Assembly: GCA_015680685.1 (NCBI GenBank)
Contig: MNCI01038350.1
Span: 71,837 to 135,836, forward strand
Direction of reading: 5' to 3'
DNA length: 64,000 nt
Source: Gnetum montanum
Taxonomy: Eukaryota; Streptophyta; Gnetopsida; Gnetales; Gnetaceae
Under the pieces are notes generated by a model that saw only the letters and a list, made by a program, of their open reading frames with translations, was not told the DNA's origin and ran no database searches. Both the position numbers and the translations under genes were made by a program. Positions 1-9,540 of this stretch are shown piece by piece. The first letter of the stretch is position 1; each line of letters starts with the position of its first letter.

Positions 1-456
1 ATTGTTTCTAACTTTTCTAAGAAACAACATCATCAAAAATATTAAACATATATCCACTAGTAGATTTCCTACTATCAATATCACTATCCCAATCTACATA
101 AATGAAGCCATGAAGTTCATTGGAATTATTTTTATAACAGATCCCATAATTTAAAGTACCGCAAAGATATCAAAAGACTTGCTTCACTGCAATTCAATGT
201 TGTTTCCCTAGATTAGACATATACCTACTTAGTTTTTCAATAATGTAAGTAATATCAAGTCTAGTAGAGACCATTGCATACATTAAATTACTGATAGCAC
301 TAGCATATGGAATTTTAACCATGACCTCTTTTTCTTCACTTATCTTTGGACATTATTCAACTAAAAGTTTAATTCTAGTTTCACATGGTGTAGTCATAGG
401 TTTGTAATCATGCATATTAAATCTTTTTAAAATATTTTTAACATATGAAGACTATT
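1..456 (-). pseudogene. Copia A reverse transcriptase C-terminus and RNase H start
   Basis: Minus-strand translation of about 1-140 gives the Copia RNase H entry motif, with YVDWDSDIDSRKSTSGYMF readable without interruption and then a TAG. Bases 160-300 give the preceding stretch (ISRYMSN-type followed by GNN..W). The frame is interrupted by stops. The reading frame at the left edge of the Gypsy insertion (..SSYVKNILKRFNM) joins the piece beginning at 5108 in frame (..NLWLE stop), once the insertion and one CTATT copy are removed. Non-functional relic; the C-terminal part lies outside the window. Confidence 0.8.
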
Positions 457-480
457 TGATGAGTCATGAATTTGCTGGCT

Positions 481-562
481 ACGATATCGCGTACGTGATG
501 TATCATACACAATATCGCGTCTTTTCTGCGATATCGCGTTGCGCTGCCAAATCTATAAATAA
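481..562 (+). promoter_or_regulatory. LTR core promoter with clustered GATATC palindromes
   Basis: Three copies of (C/A)GATATCGCG-type palindromes lie in 481-540, followed by a TATA box (CTATAAATAAG) at 553-563. The same arrangement of iterated GATATC palindromes 30-90 bases before a TATA box occurs in the G1 3' LTR (4129-4215), the solo LTR (6440-6467, reversed) and both G2 LTRs (14103-14158; 23082-23142). CG dinucleotides are unusually dense here compared with the surrounding sequence. The role as transcription-factor sites is inference from position and repetition. Confidence 0.6.
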
Positions 563-965
563 GAGGTGACTTTCCCAGTTTTAGGCATCCCAGTTAGATT
601 GTAGTGAAACTCTGGCAGTTTGATCCCTCCAGAGTTAGTTTATTTTTCTAGTGTCTACCCACAGTGTGGTGAATGTAGTTGTACGGTGTCTTTATTCGAG
701 TGTGACGTACTTGGACACACACATGACCGACAATAAAGATTGAGATTACTTCATCATTGCAGCATTCACTTTGTTATTTATTTATTTGTTTATTTAATGT
801 TATTTACTACTTTTGTAGCGCGGTGTGAGTACAACTTGATTACGAGCATTTACGAATGTGTACGGTTAGTCAAGGAATCGGTTGCTCATTGCGATTAGTC
901 TCTCACCCTTAAACTCCTAGAAGCGGAATGAGTACGACTTGGTTACGAGCATTTAAGTGTGACTA

Positions 966-1101
966 CTTGGTAGCCCAGTGGCATAGCCAGGATCTGCACT
1001 TGGTAATCCCAGTGGCGTATTTGGGATCTATGCTTGGTAATCCTAGTGGCGTACCTAGGACCTACGCTTGGTAGTCCCAATGGTAGTCGTGCACGAGGTC
1101 C
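966..1101 (+). repeat. 33-34-bp tandem repeat, four units, each able to fold as a hairpin
   Basis: Units start at 966, 999, 1033 and 1067 and share CTTGGTAATCCCAGTGGCGTA. Unit 2 can pair ATCCCA with TGGGAT across a GTGGCGTATT loop. Unit 3 can pair TCCTAG with CTAGGA, a compensatory change at one base pair. The array lies downstream of the LTR TATA box, so it would be transcribed. The 3' LTR has the same array at 4640-4770, and the solo LTR 5685-6489 has only about two units. Confidence 0.75.
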
Positions 1102-1432
1102 AAGATGTGTACGGTTGATCAAGGAATCGGTTGCTCATCGCACTTAGCTAGATTAGACTCTCTTACTGTTTCCCTCTTAGCTTAGTTTAGTTAATCTTAT
1201 TTTCCATTACCATCAGGAGTAGTGTAGAATAGGAACACATCATACACCTCACTCTGGACTAAACCATACGTGACAAATGATAAATACTAGTCCAGGTGGG
1301 AATACAATGAACTGCGACCTAAGGATAACTGTCTAGGTGCCACAACTAGTTCGTCTACGGAGTTCGACTAGATCGCATGTGAAAACGCTCGTATTCGTAT
1401 GGTTGAGCATAGGGGTACCTCGTCACACATCA

Positions 1433-1452
1433 TTGGCGTTGTTGCTAAGGAC
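1433..1452 (+). other. Primer-binding site of G1
   Basis: TTGGCGTTGTTGCTAAGGAC directly follows the 5' LTR. G2 has TTGGCATCATTGCTAGGAC at the same place and G4 a similar reversed copy. It looks like a decayed form of the TTGGCGCCGTTGCC-type site (tRNA-Asp class) usual for Athila-like elements. Family assignment is from memory of that class. Confidence 0.7.
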
Positions 1453-1547
1453 AGTGCTTGTTATCTAGATTAGTTACATCATACAAGGTTGCTATAAAGA
1501 ACTTAACGATATATCTCTTAAGAAGAAGAAATAATTATTAACACATC

Positions 1548-3530
1548 ATGCCTAATTTCACATACAACTTTACAATAATGTCTCTCCTACAAGATAGTAA
1601 TAATGCCACACTTAGTGAGGAAATTCATTGGAGAACTAACGAATTATATGACGATGAAGATTGGAGTATACAACCTGAAGTGGGAGTTTCTTATAAAGAT
1701 GAACAAAAACAACGTCATCACAACACATGAAGACATAACTTACCCGATGACGATGAACCCCCATTGGCCACTACAAGACTAATGCAAATACAAGAGGTTG
1801 TTCGAATCTCACGTAGGCATTGTAAAGAGAGTCGACTACCCAGGCTCGATTTAAACAAATTTCCAAAATTTTCAGGAGGCTATGACTTAGATCTGCATCA
1901 ACATTTACTGGCCTTCTACGATGCCTGCACATGGAATAACATTAATAACAGTTGGCAAAAACTTAAGCTCTTCCCTATGACATTCATTAACCAAGCTAAA
2001 GTATGGTATAGATCCTTAAAACCAAATTCAATACGATGCTGGTCAACAATGGTAGAAGTCTTTAATGAAAAATATTAGACCTATGCAAGAGTGTCAGCCT
2101 TGAGGAAACAAATCCAAGGATGGAAAGAAGCACAACATGAACCCTTGGAGATAGCCTTAGAAAGATATCATGCACTATTAAACAACTGTCTAGGACATGG
2201 TTTTTCCGAGGAAAGGCTAATGTACCATATCATTGATGGGCTACATAATGAAACAAGAGAGACCTTAGGACCGTATGCCCGAGGTCAAATATACAACCTA
2301 CGAACCCATCAAGTCCAAGAGCTTATTAAGTAGGTAGCAAAAGAAGAAGGAGAATTAGCTAGATGGGAGAGTGTTGAAAAACATCAACGAGACCAAAATA
2401 TTAACTCAACAAAGGTCCATGATCATAACAAGGAGAGATCAAAAAATCTTAAGGTGGAAACATCATCTTTGCCAATACAATAATCATTAGAAGAAGCTGA
2501 GGCAAAGATCAACAAGATGTTGGAATGGATGTATCAAAAGTGTGGAGAATATATCAACAACATTGGAGATAGAGTTTTAACAACCTAAGAAGTAGGACAA
2601 AATAGTAGATATTCGGAAAGAATGACTAAAGGGAATAAGTGCTCAACTGCCAATCCTATGTATGAATGAAATATATGCCTGTACAATCACCCCAAAGGCC
2701 AATGCCCAATATTGTTACATCTACATGAGCATTGGGGAAACACACTACATCCAGAGTTTGTATAGAGATATTGTGTTTAACCACAATGGCAATAATCCCA
2801 GTTGTGGGGGAAACCACCCGTAGACTGGAGGCACCCTTCATATTTTCCGAATCCAAATGTTTATCACATTCAACATCCTGTTTCTCCATTCGGGCCACCA
2901 TACTCTATCTCACCACAATACCATTCTCCACCATACTATCAACCCATACCTCCAACACAACCACCACCTTATGCACCTTATATTCCTCCTAACTTTCAAC
3001 ATTCTTATCATTTCCCTCCTTCCACAATGCCACCAACTGTTCCTAAGGTATTTGTGCCACTGCAACAACCCATGAACAACACTTGTGCTACTACTACCAA
3101 CAGCAGTGAGCAACCTCCTCAACATCAAAAGTGCCCCTTATTTAAAAACGATCGTAGGAAGGGACAACATAATTCTGAGGCCACTGCATCTTCCAACCCA
3201 GCACAAGTTCCACACTGTGGTGCACCCTTACCTTCGAACCCAACGCTTCATGTATCTTCATCAGGGCCACCAACTAACACTCCAACAACCATACAGCCTA
3301 ATGAACACAACCATGGGAGGCATCATCACAATCCTTGCATACCATCTAATGGTCACAAACATCATAGTGGGTCAATTCGTTATCCTGGAACTACATCATA
3401 TAAAGTACCCCACTATGCTTATTATAATCAAGTGTGTGAACCCCGAGGGGATAAGTATAGACCAGTCCCAATACTTCCAACATGCAAGGATCCTTATCTT
3501 TCATTTATTAATCCACACCATCATCATTAA
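1548..3530 (+). pseudogene. G1 gag polyprotein, one open frame broken only by stop codons
   Basis: A single reading frame of about 660 codons runs from the ATG at 1548 to TAA at 3528 without any frameshift. It is interrupted by nine stops: TGA 1728 and 2667; TAG 2076, 2331 and 2763; TAA 2481, 2586, 2778 and 2793. The N-terminus (to about residue 70) is acidic. The Gag core follows at about 1830-2330 (FPKFSGGYDLDLHQHLLAFYDAC, aligned with G2 at 16000). Next come a charged linker, the motif ICLYNHPKGQCP at about 2671-2706, and a 240-residue proline/tyrosine/histidine-rich tail that is fully open from 2796. It would form the virus-like particle. No protease follows. All stops can be explained by single transitions. 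Confidence 0.85.
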
Positions 3531-3607
3531 TTTGTAACTATTGGTTAACATTTGTGGTGTAACTATAAAGAAGAAGGAACCATGGTTAACATTTGTGGTG
3601 TAACTAT
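3531..3607 (+). repeat. 24-bp direct repeat with 41-bp period
   Basis: GGTTAACATTTGTGGTGTAA occurs at 3543 and again at 3584. The period of 41 is not a multiple of three, so the duplication changes the frame relation between the gag tail and the downstream reading frame. The second copy supplies the ATG at 3582 in the context GGAACCATGG. Confidence 0.8.
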
Positions 3608-3932
3608 TGATTTCTTTGTTCCAGCCATCTCAAAAGTATTAAACCTTCTGAATACAGGGCCAAAAGTTTCTCAAAACTAGCTGGACACTTTCAGAATCAA
3701 GCAACTTAATAAACTATTGACAAAGAATAAAAGGGTGGTGGAAGAAAAAGAGAAGGCTATCTGGGCTACCTCTATGACACAAGTGCAAACTTACATGCAT
3801 GCCAAGGCACTCAAGGCCCTACAAGAGGAGAAACTCCAGGCCATACTTCAAAGCTATCAAATCCCAAGACCTGGAGCAAAAGAAAAGGGAAAGACACCTA
3901 TGGAGGAGTCACCACCACCAGGAACTACATGA
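3582..3932 (+). pseudogene. G1 small second reading frame, hypothetical helical protein
   Basis: An ATG at 3582 opens 117 codons to TGA at 3930, with one internal TAG (3678). The N-terminal third is hydrophobic (VNICGVTIDFFVPAISKVL). The rest is charged, rich in Lys, Glu, Gln and Ala, and likely helical or coiled coil (KNKRVVEEKEKAIW, AKALKALQEEKLQAILQ). It ends in a basic, proline-rich tail. I do not recognise the family. It sits between the gag stop and the polypurine tract, where an autonomous Athila-like element would have pol. It may be a remnant of the sequence that precedes protease, or an independent accessory protein. Confidence that it was once translated is moderate, because only one stop occurs in 117 codons. 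Confidence 0.45.
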
Positions 3933-4090
3933 GTTCCAAATTTTTGTAAATATTTTGTGTGTTGTGTCTTTGTTTTGTCTCACTCCACACTACGGCATGA
4001 ATCCATTCTAGTCAGTTAATAATCCCATACCTATCCACTGTGTAATCAATGGAGCTTGTTCTCTCTGTAACTCGAGGATGAGTTTTCATT

Positions 4091-4104
4091 CAGTCGTGGG
4101 GGTA
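4091..4104 (+). other. Polypurine tract region of G1
   Basis: CAGTCGTGGGGGTA immediately precedes the 3' LTR and would prime plus-strand synthesis. The preceding stretch GAGGATGAGTTTTCATT is shared with G2 (23033-23049) and, reversed, with G4 (36850-36880). Confidence 0.7.
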
Positions 4105-5107
4105 TGATGAGTCATGAGTTTGCTGGCTATGATATCACAACCGGGATATCACACCCGTGATATTGCATGGGCTGCGATATCGCGTACGCGATGTATCATA
4201 CGCGATATCACGTTGCACCACCAAATCTATTAATAAGAGGTGGCTTTCCTAGTTTTAGGCATCCCAGTTAGATTGTAGTGAAACTCTGGTAGTTTGATCC
4301 CTCCATAGTTAGTTTATTTTTCCAGTGTCTACCCGCAGTGTGGTGAATGTAGTTGTACGATGTCTTTATTCGAGTGTGACTTACTTGGGCATGCACATGA
4401 CCGGCAATAAAGATCGAGATTACTTCATCATTGCAGCATTCACTTTGTTATTTATTTGTTTGTTTATTTAATGTTATTTACTGCTTTCGTAGCACAGTGT
4501 GAGTACAACTTGATTACGACCATTTACACATGTGTACGGTTAGTCAAGGAATCGATTTCTCATCGAGATTAGTCACTCACCCTTAAACTCCTAGAAGAGG
4601 AATGAGTACAACTTGGTTACAAGCATTTAAGTGTGACTACTTGGTAGCCTAGTGGCATAGCCAGGATCTGTGCTCAGTAATCCCAGTGGCATATTTGGGA
4701 TCTACGCTTGGTAATCCCAGTGGCATACTTAGGACCTACACTTAGTAGTCCCAATGGTAGTCGTGCACGAGGTCCAAGATGTGTACGGTTAATCAAGGAA
4801 TTAGTTGCTCGTTGCACTTAGCCTAGATTAGACTCTCTTACCCTTTCCCTCTTAGCTTAGTTTAGTTAATATTATTTTCCATTGCCATTATGTGTAGTGT
4901 AGAATAGGAACACATCATACACCTCACTTTGGACTAAACCATATGTGACAAATGATAAATACTAGTCCAGGTGGGAAGACAACGAACTGCGACCTAAGGA
5001 TAACTATTTAGCTGCCACAACTAGTCCGTCTACAGAGTTTGACTAGATTGCATGTGAAAGCACTCGTATTCGTATGGTTGAGCATAGGGGTACCTTGCCG
5101 CTCATCA
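4105..5107 (+). repeat. 3' LTR of G1
   Basis: It begins TGATGAGTCATGAG and ends GCTCATCA. It repeats 457-1432 with scattered transitions. The TATA box is decayed to CTATTAATAAG near 4227, and the palindrome cluster is enlarged (4129-4215). The 33-34-bp hairpin array is at 4640-4770. The target duplication CTATT follows at 5108-5112. Confidence 0.92.
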
Positions 5108-5684
5108 CTATTCAAGCCAAAGATTTTTGTTAGCCCTATTCCTTTTAATATCCATGCCCAAAAGTTTTTGTGCAACACCAAGATTCTTCATCTCAGATTG
5201 AGAAGATAGATGAATTTTTAACTCTTAAATATCATGTATGTTATTACCTACTATTAACATGGCATCGACATATAGGAGCAAGATAACATATTTTTCACTT
5301 GTATTTTTAACATACATACAGGAGTCCTTGACACTTTTAATGAAGCCAAGATTTATCATGTTGTCATTAAATTTTTTATTCCACATCCTTGGTGCTTGTT
5401 TGAATCCATATAGTCCTTTGAATAATCAACACACCATATGCTCTTTTCCTTTAATTTCATATCCTTCAAGTTGAATCATATATGTTTCTTCCTCAAGATC
5501 ACCATTGAGGAATGTTGTTTTCACATCCATTTGTTCAAGTTCAAGATTATAAATAGCTATGATAGTCAACAATGATCTTCAATTTTACTAGTGGACAGAA
5601 GATTTCATCATAATCAATCCCCTTTCTCTAAAAAAATCCTTTAGCTATAAGTCATGATTTGTATTGATTCCCATATTTTATTTT
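5108..5684 (-). pseudogene. Copia A reverse transcriptase (middle part)
   Basis: The minus strand reads through Copia reverse transcriptase motifs. About 5250-5300 gives the catalytic strand region (YVDAMLIVGNN-like, here ICRCHVNS after frame decay). About 5385-5430 gives the GLYGFKQAPRMW-type stretch (visible as KGLYGFKQ). 5480-5560 gives the MDVKTTFLNG segment, which normally lies upstream in the domain. Several frame breaks and stops are present. The left neighbour is the G1 insertion and the right neighbour a solo Gypsy LTR. Confidence 0.75.
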
Positions 5685-6489
5685 TGATGAGTGGCGAGGT
5701 ACCCCTACACTCAACCATATGAATATGAGCATTTCATGCACGATTCGGTTGAACTCCGCAAACGGGCTAGTTATGGTATCTAGATAGTTATTCTTAGGTT
5801 GCAGTTCGTTGTCTTCCCATCTATACTAGTGTTAACTTTGTCACATATGGTTTAGTCCAGATTGAGGTGTATGATGGTTTCTAACCTAGTGCTACTCCTA
5901 GAGGCAATGGAAAAATATTTTTAATTAAGCTAAGAGGAAAAGGAAGAGAGAATCTAAGATAGCCTAAGTGCGATGAGCATCTATTCCTTAATCATCCATA
6001 CAAATCTTGGACCTCGTGCATGACTACCACTAGGATTACCAAGCGCATGGCCTAAGTACGCTACTAGGTTACCAAGTAATCACACTTGAATGCTCATGAT
6101 TAAGTTGTACTCATTCCGCATTACTAGGAGGTAAGGATGAGAGGTATTAACTAAAAAAGTAGTAAATAACAATTAAATAGATAATTAATTAAACTAAGTG
6201 AATGATGTAATGATGAAGTAATCTTGATCTTTATTTCTAGTCATGTGCATGTCCAAGTACGTCACACTTGAATAAGGATGCCATACAATTATAATCACCA
6301 CACTATAGGCATACACTGGGAGAGAAGGGTGGAGAGAAACTGATGTAAAAAGAAACTTAAATTTAACAATTCTAACTACTTACTCTAAAAACTACCTATC
6401 GAATCTTTCTACCTCTTATTTATAGATGAGGAGAAAGGCTACGATATCACGTATGCGATATCGTGGTTAGCTAAAATGAAGACTCATCA
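5685..6489 (-). repeat. Solo Athila-like Gypsy LTR
   Basis: An 805-bp sequence is flanked by perfect ATTTT duplications at 5680-5684 and 6490-6494. On the minus strand it starts TGATGAGTC and ends CCACTCATCA, and it is clearly related to the G1 LTR. It contains reversed GATATC palindromes at 6440-6467, a TATA box at about 6413-6423 (CTTATTTATAG) and about two units of the 33-34-bp hairpin repeat. No internal region exists, so it arose by recombination between the two LTRs of a full element. Confidence 0.93.
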
Positions 6490-7660
6490 ATTTTGTACAC
6501 CCATTTATTTCCAATGGGTTTTCTCTTTGATGGAAGCTTAATTAATTTCCAAGTTTTATTTTTGTGATTTTATAACATTTTAGTATCCATTTCCTATATC
6601 CACTTTGCATTTTGCATAGATAAACATGCCTCATTATATCTTGATGGCTCATTATTTTTAGTAAACAATACATATTCTTCTAGATGTGAGAGTAATTTTC
6701 TTAGACATGTTGAACATCTTAATAGATCATCTTCACTTAAGCTATATGCTCCCTCTTCATGTTGTTCTTCCTTATTTACCATGCTATCGCCAACCTGTTC
6801 ACTAGGGGCAATAACCCTAACTGAGGGAGGATGACCGTCAAAAATTTTATTATTAATTTTAACAAGCACATACATAGGAGTTACATCATTTCAAGGAGTT
6901 TTAGTATTTGAATATTCCTCCTTTATAGGTCCACATTTTTCTCTAAAGATAACATCTTGACTATAAATAACCCTTTTAGTTTATGGGTTATACAACTTAT
7001 AAGATTTGACATCATGTCCATAGCCAAGGAAAATACATTTGACAGACTTAGAGTCTAATTTGGACCTATCAAATTTTGGAACATGTACATAGGCTTCACA
7101 ACCAAAAATCTTCAAATAGTTTAAATTAATGGACCTACCACTCCAAACTTCCTCTAGAAATTTTCTACCAAGTGTTGATGAAGGAGATCTATTGATAAGA
7201 TAACATGCAGTTGTTACCACTTCACCCTAGAAATGCTTGTCAAGATTATATTCACTAAGCATACATTTGGCATGTTCCATTAATGTTCGATTGAAGTGCT
7301 CTGCTACTCTATTTTGTTCAAGAGTCCTTAGAATACTCTTTTTCCTTTGAATGTCATGTTCTTTACAAAAAGCATTAAATTCATTTGAGAAAACCTCACC
7401 ACCATTGTTAGTTCTTAGAATTTTGATTTTCTTTCTTGAATAATTTTCAACAAGGGATTTGAATTCTATGAATTTTTCAAATACTTCAAACTTATGTTTT
7501 AATAAATAGATCCAGATCTTTCTAGAATAATCATCAATAAAAGAAACATAATACATAGCACCTCCAAGAGAACTTGTTTTAATATCTTTAATTGGTTCAT
7601 ATACATCACTATGTATTAGTTCTAATATTTGAAGAGATTTAGCATTACTTCTTGAAAATT
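6490..7660 (-). pseudogene. Copia A integrase and integrase-RT linker
   Basis: On the minus strand, 7556-7227 encodes most of the integrase core (YYVSFIDDYSRKIWIYLLKH, then LRTNNGGEVFSNEF and EHFNRTLMEH). The Asp and Glu of the DDE triad remain visible, although one position reads TNNGGE instead of the usual SDNGGE. 7220-6981 continues with CYLINRSPSS and the C-terminal KIFGCEAYVHVPK and CIFLGYG motifs. 6875-6594 is the acidic linker before reverse transcriptase. In life it would splice element DNA into chromosomal DNA. Breaks between the segments make it non-functional. Confidence 0.85.
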
Positions 7661-8233
7661 GTGATGCCTCTATTTACCATGTAGACAATGATTATAGAAA
7701 TCTAAGGAATATTTTGAAAGCTTAAATTTACCTTGCTTGTAAAGTTCCTTAAGTCCTTTTTCACCAAGATGTCCCATTCTTTTATGCCACAAATCAAGAC
7801 TTGAACTTAAATCAATAACTGCTAATGCACTTAATTTTTCCTTTAATGTCTTAGCTTCTAATTTATACAACTTGCATGTTTTAATTCTAGAAGCCAAAAT
7901 AGATGATCCATGCAGTATTAAACATTTTTCACTTCCAAATATAATAGTTAATCATACATCATCCAATTTAATTATAGATAAAAGACTTTTAGTAAGTGTT
8001 GAAACATGACATACATTGAAAATTGATTTAACTGCTCCATTTTTAAACTAAATCTTTACCTTTCCATAACCTATAACTTTGCATAAACCATCATTACCCA
8101 ATCTTATCATTCTGAGATCAAATGATGTATACTCACTAAACCAATTAATATGTGGAGTGTAGTGATGAGATGCACCTGAGTCCACATACCATGAATACGT
8201 ATCAGCATTATCAAAAGATAAGACAACATACAA
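7661..8233 (-). pseudogene. Copia A protease and GAG-pre-integrase segment
   Basis: 8233-8048 on the minus strand encodes the aspartic protease active-site region SWYVDSGASHHYTPHINWF with the catalytic DSG intact, followed by IRLGNDGLCKVIGYGKVKI. 7897-7670 holds the GAG-pre-integrase motif LWHKRMGHLGEKGLKELYK and the His/Cys segment leading into integrase. The protease matures the polyprotein. The stretch between the two segments has stops. Confidence 0.85.
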
Positions 8234-8279
8234 ATCTCCCTCTCAAGCAAGAGGGGCTTGATCACTTTTTGGTACATTA

Positions 8280-9048
8280 CTCCCTTTGCCCTTTTTTGGA
8301 GGGGCTTATAATCTTTCTTTATATGATCAAATTTACCACAATTCCAAAATTTAGGTGGCTTTTCTACAAATTTTTAAGGCTTATTCTTAAATTGAGGCCT
8401 GTTAACAAACTTTTTCTTTACATCATTTTTAATAAATAATACATCATTTTGAGAAGTAGAAGTTTTCTTTCTTACTTCATTAGATAATAACTAACCAACA
8501 ATACTATCAAAAATAAAGCTAGTAGATGTATTACTTACAACCATCACAAATGTCTCCCATGAATCTAGAAGTGTGCTAAGAAGTATGATGCATTGATCTT
8601 CTTCATTCATTTTCACCACCATATATTGCAATTGATGGACTAGTGTATTAAATACATTCAAGTGTTATGTAATGGCAGTACCTTCAACCATTTTATAATC
8701 ATACAATCATTTCTTCAATAACAACTTATTGGTTAGGGACTTTGTTTGATACAAAGTTTGCAATTTATCTCATAAATATTTAGTAGAAGAAACATTGGAA
8801 ACATTAAGTAATATTGAATCTGAAAGACATAAATGAATTATACTTATCACCTTCAATTTCAACATTTTCCACTCTTTATTGGACATCTTATTTGGTTCTA
8901 CTCGAAAAATTACACTATGTTGGTCCTTTTCAATGAGGAGAGCCTCCACCGTGATCTTCCATAATTCATAGTTGTACCTATTAAATTTTTCAATTTCAAT
9001 TTTGGAAAATGAGTTGGTCATGATTTTTTCCTTGTAATTACTTGACAA
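8280..9048 (-). pseudogene. Copia A gag
   Basis: The ATG-bearing N-terminus at 9048-8770 reads IEIEKFNRYNYELWKITVEA, typical of the Copia UBN2-type capsid start. The middle part (8770-8500) is frame-broken. Near 8345-8300 the zinc knuckle is degraded: the CCHC pattern reads F-x2-C-x4-H-x4-Y, so two cysteines are lost. Gag would package the element RNA. Confidence 0.8.
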
Positions 9049-9072
9049 AACAATAGTGGTGTGTGGAGTCTT

Positions 9073-9085
9073 GCTTCAATACCAA
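9073..9085 (-). other. Copia A primer-binding site
   Basis: The minus strand reads TTGGTATTGAAGC, one or two changes from the TTGGTATCAGAGC site complementary to initiator tRNA-Met that Copia elements use. It lies just inside the LTR and upstream of gag. Confidence 0.75.
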
Positions 9086-9086
9086 T

Positions 9087-9505
9087 TGTTATTCCTAGTT
9101 GCTTGCACCAATATTATATTAAATCTAAATAAATAAAATTGTAGGAAATAAACAAAAACATAGAGTTACCCTAGGGAAAACCTTCAAGGTGAAAAAACCC
9201 AGAAAAGAATTAGCTCTTGAACCATTAGTAGCACAACTTTAGAAGATTGAAGCTCAACAAGAATTTGTAAAGGAAGGGAGATGATTCTCAAGCTTGTGCT
9301 TTGAAAATGTGATGCATGGGATGCTTCCTTTGAGCTCCTTATATATTGTCATGGAATCAAAAATTAAAAGGGATAAGGTAGTTTATTTTGGTAGGGATAG
9401 ATATGGGACCAATTATAACATATACAAGAATAAAAATAGAATAAGATAGAGCAAAAATATTGGAGAAAATCAAGGTAGATTTTCTTTCATTAACCTCACA
9501 CAACA
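9087..9505 (-). repeat. Copia A 5' LTR (right boundary approximate)
   Basis: It starts next to the primer-binding site. On the minus strand a TATA box (ACAATATATAAGG) lies near 9341-9353. The outer end is probably near 9505, where the minus strand reads TGTGTGAGG. The exact end cannot be fixed because the partner LTR is outside the window. Confidence 0.6.
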
Positions 9506-9540
9506 ACACTACCCATTCTTAGGACACTTCATTTCATGAA

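Larger units (their letters stand above)
457..1432 (+). repeat. 5' LTR of G1
   Basis: It begins TGATGAGTCATGA and ends CACACATCA, forming a 6-bp TGATGA/TCATCA terminal inverted repeat rather than only TG/CA. A direct repeat of the 3' LTR at 4105-5107. It contains GATATC palindromes, a TATA box at about 552-560 and a 33-34-bp tandem repeat at 966-1101. The 3' LTR is about 27 bp longer, mostly from extra palindrome sequence upstream of the TATA box. Confidence 0.92.
457..5107 (+). mobile_element. Gypsy G1: gag-only (TR-GAG-like), Athila-related non-autonomous element
   Basis: Complete element of 4651 bp with LTRs 457-1432 and 4105-5107 and a perfect 5-bp target duplication CTATT at 452-456 and 5108-5112. 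The internal 2672 bp hold a primer-binding site, a gag-type reading frame, a short second reading frame and a polypurine tract. No protease, reverse transcriptase, RNase H or integrase is present, so any mobility would have needed pol from a related element such as G2. Gag matches the Athila-like gag of G2 at aligned motifs. The structure matches what is described as TR-GAG elements (terminal repeats plus gag only). It is inserted into Copia A on the opposite strand. Confidence 0.9.
1..9505 (-). mobile_element. Copia A: LTR retrotransposon, minus strand, truncated by window edge and split by two Gypsy insertions
   Basis: Read on the minus strand from right to left, the order is LTR (9505-9087), primer-binding site, gag, protease, integrase, reverse transcriptase and RNase H, which is the Copia order. 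Pieces are 1-456, 5108-5684 and 6490-9505. The first interruption is a gag-only Gypsy element, the second a solo Gypsy LTR. Removing both, with one target-site copy each, joins the Copia segments. The 3' LTR lies left of the window, so target-site duplications of this element cannot be checked. All domains carry stops or frame breaks. Its protease and glycine-rich downstream segment closely resemble those of Copia B, so the two belong to one family although their LTRs differ. Confidence 0.88.

Noticed and set aside
966-1101. 33-34-bp repeats as a CRISPR-like array
   Set aside because: Units abut directly, are diverged and lie inside an LTR.
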